A DNA stretch of 64,000 nt, from NCBI GenBank assembly GCA_964020085.1, contig OZ026596.1, positions 29,457,822 to 29,521,821 of the forward strand, in the 5' to 3' direction. The notes beneath the pieces are model-generated. The model was not told where the DNA came from. It searched no databases and saw only the letters and a list, made by a program, of their open reading frames with translations. Source of the stretch: Micromussa lordhowensis. Taxonomy: Eukaryota > Cnidaria > Anthozoa > Scleractinia > Lobophylliidae. The position numbers and the translations under genes were made by a program. Of this stretch, positions 59,901 to 64,000 are shown one piece after another; position 1 is the stretch's first letter; every line of letters starts with the position of its first letter.

Positions 59901-61590
59901 GCTATCTGACAACAATTTGGCCAAATTTCAGCCAAATTGGTCCAGGGGCTGCCGACTTGGAGTTCAAAATGCATGCACCACTCGCCCAAATTTTCATTTC
60001 GAGAAACAAGGAAAAATAGAATGTCGACCGTAATGAGATTAGCGGCACCTAGGCGTCAGGCAAATTAAGTGTTGATCGATTAAAGTCTTGAACAATGATA
60101 GTTTGACAGGTAACAAGAAACAGACAAATTTTCGCGGCGGTGGGAAACCAGAGAAATTGTCTCATTGAGAAAAAGCCGCTTCCAAGCCTGGGCCAACAAA
60201 TTATTCCTTGCTCGCTCGTATCCGGTTCATGACTTGCGATTTCTTCCAACCATTCGTCTTGGTTGTAGAACGAACCTTTGTCGCTCGAAGCAAGTTCTGT
60301 TGCCACTTCAGAGTTAAAAGCTTTCTTCCTTTTCTTTGCTCTTGGCTTCGACGAAGAAAAGGGACACGATCTTTTTTTCTTTTTCGAAGACATTCATACA
60401 AGACGAGACTTTGAGAACATCGCGTGTGTTTTGTGAAACACAAACACGCATCATGTGCTTAGCTGTCACGTAGTCTCTCCTTATTTGACAACGCGATGAC
60501 AAGAGCTGTCGGCGGCTAATTAGAGCAATTAAGATGGCAAAATTGTTTTCCCTTGATAACTTCGCGTACGAATAACATTTTTTGGTGTTTTTTTTTTAAA
60601 CGAAAGCTATTCCTAAGATCTATCGAATGATATAAAAATCCAAAATTATGCAAAACAGTCAATTTTGGGTTGGCTGATACCTTAAGCGAAAACGAGCATT
60701 TATTTCGCCATCAAGCTTACCTCGAGGGAAATCTTTTACATTGTATATGTGCACACACTCATGTGCATGCCCTACTGACACAAAAAATTGTGCGCAGTAG
60801 GGACGCGCAATGCAATACTGAGGAATCACCTTAAACCCATTCAGCAGTCAGCCATTAACATTTGCCATGATACTCAATGGTTCTACTTGCATTTTTTTGA
60901 ACAATGATCATTTTTCAACCATTAAAGCAGGTATAACTCATCCTGTCAACACCTCAGGTTAGTGAGTGATCTCACAAAACTAAATTCATTCTAAGTTATT
61001 CTTTCTAAGTTATGTAGGCGAGACTGGCAGATGCTTTAAAACTAGAAAAAAGAACACATGAGGAATGTGAAGTCTTTTGCAACAGGTTCCAACATCACTA
61101 AACATGCTTGGTCTTCAAATCACTCTATTGACTTTAAAAATTCCCAAGTGATTGACAAGGATTCTTCTCATACCCGCAAGACATTGGAATCATGGCACAC
61201 CGCCTTGATAAATCATGCAGATAACAATTCAAGGCCGCTTCCTAATCAATGTTCTATTCTTTAAAAAAAGAACAATTAGTTTATTGACACTTATATACAT
61301 ATTTTTCCCTTTTTAATATATTCATTTTATACTCCCACCTATTTTTGTAAATAATGTAGTTGTCATTTTTTCCATTTTTATCCATTGAAGGCTGTAGCCT
61401 GACAGCCGAAAGCTCGAAAGTTTTACATGTAAGTCTTTTTAGCCAGTGAACATTTTATAAATTTTTAAATTCATGAAATAATAGGGTTATTACCTTGTCA
61501 GGGAGGTAAATAACTAATGTTAGGCACACAAAACGTTTGTCCTCTTCCTCTCCTGTGCTTGGATGAAGCAGAACACTAACAGCCATGGGT
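47977..61590 (-). CDS. RNF25: RNF25-type RWD-RING E3 ubiquitin ligase (5' end missing)
   Basis: Transfers ubiquitin from E2 to substrates; vertebrate RNF25 acts with UBE2E/UBE2D-type E2s in NF-kB and ribosome-stress signalling. Minus-strand exons in coding order: 61494-61590, 53716-53783, 53228-53297, 52792-52863, 52260-52373, 51682-51768, 50228-50362, 47977-49164. All have GT-AG borders and joining phases, giving at least 609 residues. The first three exons encode most of the RWD domain (marker MLYELIE). The RING is built from CAIC, the CYHYFHCGC cluster and CPMC. It is followed by the family's charged helix with the GGVIDVEQERN block. The long basic, proline-rich tail includes about a dozen DPGK-type repeats (48476-48690), not usual in the family, and two PPPGF motifs. 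The N-terminal exon was not found and may lie beyond 64000. The 7.7-kb intron between the first two exons is filled by a Gypsy element and DNA transposons. Confidence 0.9.
48476..48690 (-). repeat. 12-bp coding minisatellite in RNF25
   Basis: On the plus strand the unit gggtcctttcct repeats in frame, perfect in the centre and degenerate at the edges. On the minus strand it encodes the four-residue DPGK repeat with variants such as DQGK and GPGK. Confidence 0.93.
49249..49856. mobile_element. piggyBac-like MITE (RNF25 intron)
   Basis: Flanked by TTAA on both sides (49245-49248 and 49857-49860). The ends are CCCATTGATTCCTGG and its near reverse complement ending AGTCAATGGG. TTAA duplication and a CCC start are typical of piggyBac. 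The 608-bp body holds only short frames, so it is non-autonomous. Confidence 0.75.
50938..50953. repeat. Poly-G run
   Basis: A run of G in an RNF25 intron. Another is at about 6615-6631. Such runs are prone to sequencing length error. Confidence 0.8.
51334..51646. mobile_element. Twin-hairpin composite MITE, copy 2 (RNF25 intron)
   Basis: Inverted relative to copy 1. The gttattgaccaag hairpin comes first, then the tttattatatggc hairpin ending gccatataataaa. The order of the two palindromes relative to each other is the same as in copy 1, so they move or were duplicated as a unit. Confidence 0.78.
54263..54418 (+). repeat. 5' LTR of the Gypsy element
   Basis: 156 bp; two visible differences from the 3' LTR (one in the ttccatgtac block and one in the final ttattcca). 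Confidence 0.9.
54595..55581 (+). CDS. Gypsy Gag with double CCHC zinc knuckle
   Basis: About 328 residues from the ATG at 54595. The frame is open further upstream, but that part overlaps the primer site, so the internal Met starting MGKDRPVFDAD is preferred. The region around the middle is a Retrotrans_gag-like capsid. Two zinc knuckles, CFWCGRTPHAARRDC and CHRCGKRGHWQQVC, lie near the C-terminus. The frame ends at a stop just before the protease region. Binds element RNA and forms the particle. Confidence 0.8.
   Translation: MGKDRPVFDADSEDRRRAFKFFLANFRDFCIMEDYVNPAKDMNSDDYWISAKRPKAMAALRRAFPQAEWDVLATTIDSQIDDEDKQHPAKWLAKLSSHYLREEPVIQSTHNFLRLLKQDPGMSIQQWHTLVRLEYQKCNFPSAVDDRLQRDIFEIGLNDTFKHFRSDLISRENLTTLTFAQVIRKARDFEASLETESAITRQQLEESVHQVTPGEDTAYKVTPDAVKSKTPRHSSKPQGALVCFWCGRTPHAARRDCPAANDTCHRCGKRGHWQQVCRASTANTVTQAVDTDFEASTAHVTTHDVAQVQSASKGIFVELDLSPVLSSA
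55590..58858 (+). pseudogene. Gypsy Pol, disrupted
   Basis: Recognisable parts in order: protease DSG motif near 55605; RT with LPFGINSAPEEF near 56406 and an IADD catalytic box near 56490; RNase H with VDASEYG near 56950 and HSDHKP near 57165; integrase zinc domain near 57650-57745; integrase core with VDHFS near 57875, TDNGSQ near 57995 and the glutamate in NGRAE near 58095. The parts fall in different frames: breaks near 55581-55605, 56280, 57080, 57430 and 58025, and a stop at 58118-58120. The Pro/Ser-rich tail runs to 58858. It cannot produce a full polyprotein as it stands. Confidence 0.88.
59149..59304 (+). repeat. 3' LTR of the Gypsy element
   Basis: 156 bp, TG...CA, followed by the target duplication GTTG (59305-59308). 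Confidence 0.9.
59473..60681. mobile_element. TTAA-flanked DNA transposon with GGTATCAGCC ends (RNF25 intron)
   Basis: Flanked by TTAA (59469-59472 and 60682-60685). The ends are GGTATCAGCCAACCC and GGGTTGGCTGATACC. At 1,209 bp it is longer than a typical MITE. A TTAA duplication points to piggyBac-like transposition, although the terminal bases are not the usual CCC. It may be a deletion derivative of a larger transposon. Confidence 0.72.
60049..60393 (-). CDS. Uncharacterised 114-residue frame inside the TTAA element
   Basis: Minus-strand frame with a very basic N-terminus (SKKKKRS, KPRAKKRKK), like a nuclear localisation signal, then an acidic stretch. It could be the N-terminal remnant of a transposase or chance coding. 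No catalytic motif is seen. Confidence 0.25.
   Translation of the reverse strand: MSSKKKKRSCPFSSSKPRAKKRKKAFNSEVATELASSDKGSFYNQDEWLEEIASHEPDTSEQGIICWPRLGSGFFSMRQFLWFPTAAKICLFLVTCQTIIVQDFNRSTLNLPDA
61009..61264 (+). pseudogene. Penelope-like element, GIY-YIG endonuclease C-terminal remnant
   Basis: A GxxYVGET-type start (YVGETGRC near 61013-61036) is followed, one base out of frame at the A-run 61046-61051, by about 68 residues with KHAWSSNHSIDF and a terminal LPNQCSIL. This is the conserved end of the GIY-YIG domain in Penelope-like elements. A single missing A breaks the frame. The reverse transcriptase is absent. Confidence 0.78.
61388..61447 (+). ncRNA. Hammerhead-like motif in the Penelope 3' tail (degenerate)
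   Basis: About 125 bases after the GIY-YIG stop. A CTGACAG box (61399-61405) replaces the canonical CTGANGA. A short AGC/GCT stem, GAAA (61416-61419), a TTACATGTAA self-complementary helix III and a GTC triplet (61433-61435) follow. GGCT/AGCC could close helix I. The layout is hammerhead-like, but the core is defective. Confidence 0.35.
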
Positions 61591-61659
61591 CTGAAAGAGA
61601 AGCCTTGTTACAAACTGCATTGCTTCAATACTGTTACAACATTGTGAGACTATATTTAA

Positions 61660-62255
61660 AGTGGTACTATGATCAAATTTTTACCCCTTGATATTTTAGG
61701 TGTATCACATAGAATTCCATGAAAGAATAAAAACGCTGTTTACCGTTTGCAAATACCTGCATTAGTTGCGGAGATATTTAAGTTTGAAAAATGTGTAAAT
61801 TATGCAAATGAGATGACTGATGACGTCATGTACTCAACCCAATATTATCTCAAGTATATAATTAGAGCTATCTTGGCCAATTTGCACCGCAGACCATTGA
61901 ACTTTGCAGGCTAATAGTTCTACACGAAACACACCTACGGCTATAAAAAGTTCTGTTCCCATGGCAACTCACTCTTTTCCAGTCCCCACCCACTTGATTT
62001 TGATATGTTAGTGATTTTCAGCTCGAAAAACACTTAACGGGGCCACAAACCCTAGCTAACATATTTATATGTCTGCTGGATCATGCATATGAGGCGCCAT
62101 TTGCAAATATGAAAATGGAATGCCGAGGGTGGCCAGAAATGCCTTCAGTTTTGGGGAGGTCTGGAACCCATTATGTTGCCATGGTAACAAAACTTTTAAG
62201 CTTGTATTGTGGAGTACCTTTAGTAGAATCTTACTGCAAAGAATCAAACATTTCG

Positions 62256-62287
<32 letters not shown>

Positions 62288-62623
62288 TTCAGAGTCAAGT
62301 TGACTCTGAAGATGACTTCCGCTCAGGTTGTCGAAACGTCAGTCACCAACAACAGTTCTTCTCAGAACTACACTCACCCGGACGATCACACTCTACGAAC
62401 TACTGATACTCCTGGGTTCAAACCATTTACTATGAGCAAAATTATGTTAAGAATATGACATCATCACTTGGCTAATTTGCATATTTTAAAAACTTGAATA
62501 TCTCTGGAATGAAAAGAGATATTGGAAAAAGTAAACAGCATTTTCCTTCTCATACAGACTACTTGTTTATGTTATAAAATGGCTTCACAATAGGAAAGAT
62601 GCGATTTTCATCATAGTACCACT
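61660..62623. mobile_element. TTAA-flanked element with AGTGGTACTATGA ends (RNF25, upstream of the first identified exon)
   Basis: Flanked by TTAA (61656-61659 and 62624-62627). The ends are AGTGGTACTATGATCAAA and a near reverse complement ending TCATAGTACCACT. A 964-bp body without a transposase. It contains a Penelope-type tail fragment (about 62283-62445), so it was itself a target of insertion. Confidence 0.7.
62299..62350 (+). ncRNA. Hammerhead-like motif in a Penelope-type tail (degenerate)
   Basis: CTGAAGA (62306-62312), a GAC/GTC helix with an inner CC/GG pair, GAAA (62333-62336) and a GTC triplet (62342-62344), closed by GTTG/CAAC. As at 16.6 kb, one extra base lies between the core box and helix II. 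The left part is also half of a perfect 15-bp palindrome (62284-62313). Confidence 0.35.
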
Positions 62624-62627
62624 TTAA

Positions 62628-64000
62628 CATTTGACAGATAAAAATCTCAATCACATATCTAGAATTTCCTCTATGGGCCTAGTGACACTGGCCTAAAAAA
62701 AAGGCCGCGTGCAAGAACGTCCCCCTGGTTTTTCGGCTATTTTTGAAAGTGCTCAAAAATAGCTGAATTTTGCCATGTGGGTTTCGTTTCGCCTGAGAAA
62801 CACTGTTCTGAAGTTTTTTTGGCTGGGTTGCTCTTCGCTTTCGAAATATTACGTATGCAAAAAACCCGTAGTTTGTGGTCACGTCAGCACGTGACCGCAA
62901 AGGCGGTAATTTCACTTAAAATCAAGCAAAATATTGATCTTTTGCAACGCGCAACCTTAAGAAGTGTTCATTTCAGGTAGAAAAAACGTTAAATTAACGT
63001 GCGGCCGCAAAGACTCATTAATTTCACTCAAATTACCGCTTGAAACTAGGGTTAACGTTGAAAGTTAGGGTTACAGAACAAGGTTAGGGTTAGCGTTTGG
63101 GGTCTGCAGGGTTATGGGTCGAGCTTAGGGTTAACGTTCAGGCCTAGGGTTATTGCTTAGGGTTAGGGCTAGCGCGTACAAAACTAATGCAGTGAAAATG
63201 GAATAAATAAATAAAGAAATAAATAAATAAACTAAAAACTCAGCTCGGTCCGTGAAATGATTATATCCGACAACACGGAAAGCGCAAGCCTTAAGCTAAC
63301 ACGCTGCTCATGCAGAAAAAAAGCCCATGAAACATAAAATTTATCAGCAAAGGAAGGCTGAAATACAAAGCAAAACTTACATTTGAGCTGAAGTTTTTCT
63401 TCTTGCTATAGTTAAACCTGCGATCAGGCGTTCTCTGTCTTTTTTCTTCGCGGCGGGACCGATTCTATTGCAATTCGAAGTACATCTGCTTGGAAAACCA
63501 CGATACACACTCACGGAACGCTTGCTTGCGAATTTAACTGACCTGCGATTTCTCTTTGGCCGGGGGTCCCGTAAAAATGGCTGAGATCTTCGACTTTGCT
63601 GCCTGGCCTCTCTTGCCAGTTCCCTCCCGGCCGGCCGTGTCTGAGTCACGCATCACGCTAGCACACACGATACGTATACGTATGAAAGATTATTATGGGA
63701 TGTCCCAGAAATTTTTGCAGCGGAGGATGTTAAGGCCGCCCATTTCAAGAAAATATTAAGAGTCTAGAAAGCAGGTCTAATTTCCAATACTGACACATGC
63801 CGAAGTTTAGCAAATGAGCTTTAAGTCCGCGACGGATGCTTTGTTTTGGAAGAAGAATCCTTTCTAGACTCTACCACCTGGCTCACTTGTTCTTCAGTGG
63901 CTAAGTTAACGGCGGACTTTAGCCATCTCAGAACAAAAACACGCCTCGGTTCTTTGAGGCATGCTGGTGACTTTCATCAAGGATCAAAGGCTTAATGATG
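62628..64000. other. Right-end region, no gene resolved
   Basis: The 5' exon(s) of RNF25 should lie in this direction, but no peptide matching the start of the RWD domain was found, so the first exon may be beyond the window. A donor-like gtaagt on the minus strand (plus 63376-63381) could end an untranslated exon. The plus frame from 63556 has no recognisable motif. Confidence 0.4.
63047..63175. repeat. Degenerate TTAGGG-type repeat patch
   Basis: About ten TAGGGTT-like words spread irregularly over 130 bp, mixed with unrelated bases. It resembles an eroded interstitial telomeric or promoter-type repeat rather than a telomere. Confidence 0.6.

Noticed and set aside
63047..63175. Possible telomere
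   Set aside because: TTAGGG words are irregular and sparse and are followed by ordinary sequence.
63556..63759. Small plus-strand gene starting MAEIFDF
   Set aside because: No family resemblance, and the downstream half reads like untranslated or repeat sequence.

Overview
The window is metazoan nuclear DNA: spliced genes with GT-AG introns, few long reading frames and a dense load of transposable elements. A tandem pair of membrane-anchored alpha-carbonic anhydrases, a Penelope-like/hammerhead-ribozyme retroelement, a BEL/Pao element and many palindromic MITEs suggest a cnidarian, most likely a reef-building (scleractinian) coral. The species cannot be fixed from sequence alone.

Three host genes are supported. 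CA-1 (+, coding 22229-27063) and CA-2 (+, coding 35403-42920) are tandem paralogues of secreted, C-terminally anchored alpha-carbonic anhydrase. Each has seven coding exons with identical intron phases, all zinc ligands, the proton-shuttle His and the gate-keeping Thr. The third gene is an RNF25-type RWD-RING E3 ubiquitin ligase on the minus strand (coding 47977-61590, 5' end not found). It was reconstructed from eight exons and carries an unusual four-residue repeat in its tail.

Mobile DNA, left to right. 1-5935 is a foldback element split by a complete, apparently intact BEL/Pao LTR retrotransposon (79-5841) with two identical 120-bp LTRs and a 5-bp target duplication. 5994-8170 holds MITEs, nested palindromes and a LINE remnant. 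14100-18470 is an old non-coding tandem duplication interrupted by SINE, LINE and MITE insertions. 18648-19228 is a pogo/Tigger-like MITE caught in a 240-bp tandem duplication. The CA introns contain MITEs, tRNA-derived SINEs, a 55-bp minisatellite and, in CA-2 intron 4, a non-autonomous retrozyme: a 516-nt unit bounded by two hammerhead ribozymes, with an inverted 5' fragment and an 11-bp target duplication. The RNF25 introns hold three elements flanked by TTAA, a twin-hairpin MITE, a Penelope GIY-YIG fragment and a recently inserted but broken Gypsy element (54263-59304) antisense to the gene.

The carbonic anhydrases would interconvert CO2 and bicarbonate at the cell surface or in an extracellular compartment, a role tied in corals to calcification and symbiont carbon supply. 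RNF25 belongs to ubiquitin signalling and has no evident functional link to them. The strongest candidate for an unusual system is the intronic dual-hammerhead retrozyme at 38857-39635, together with weaker hammerhead-like motifs near 16.6, 61.4 and 62.3 kb. Exon borders were assigned by eye from splice signals, paralogue comparison and family knowledge; no alignment or database search was run.
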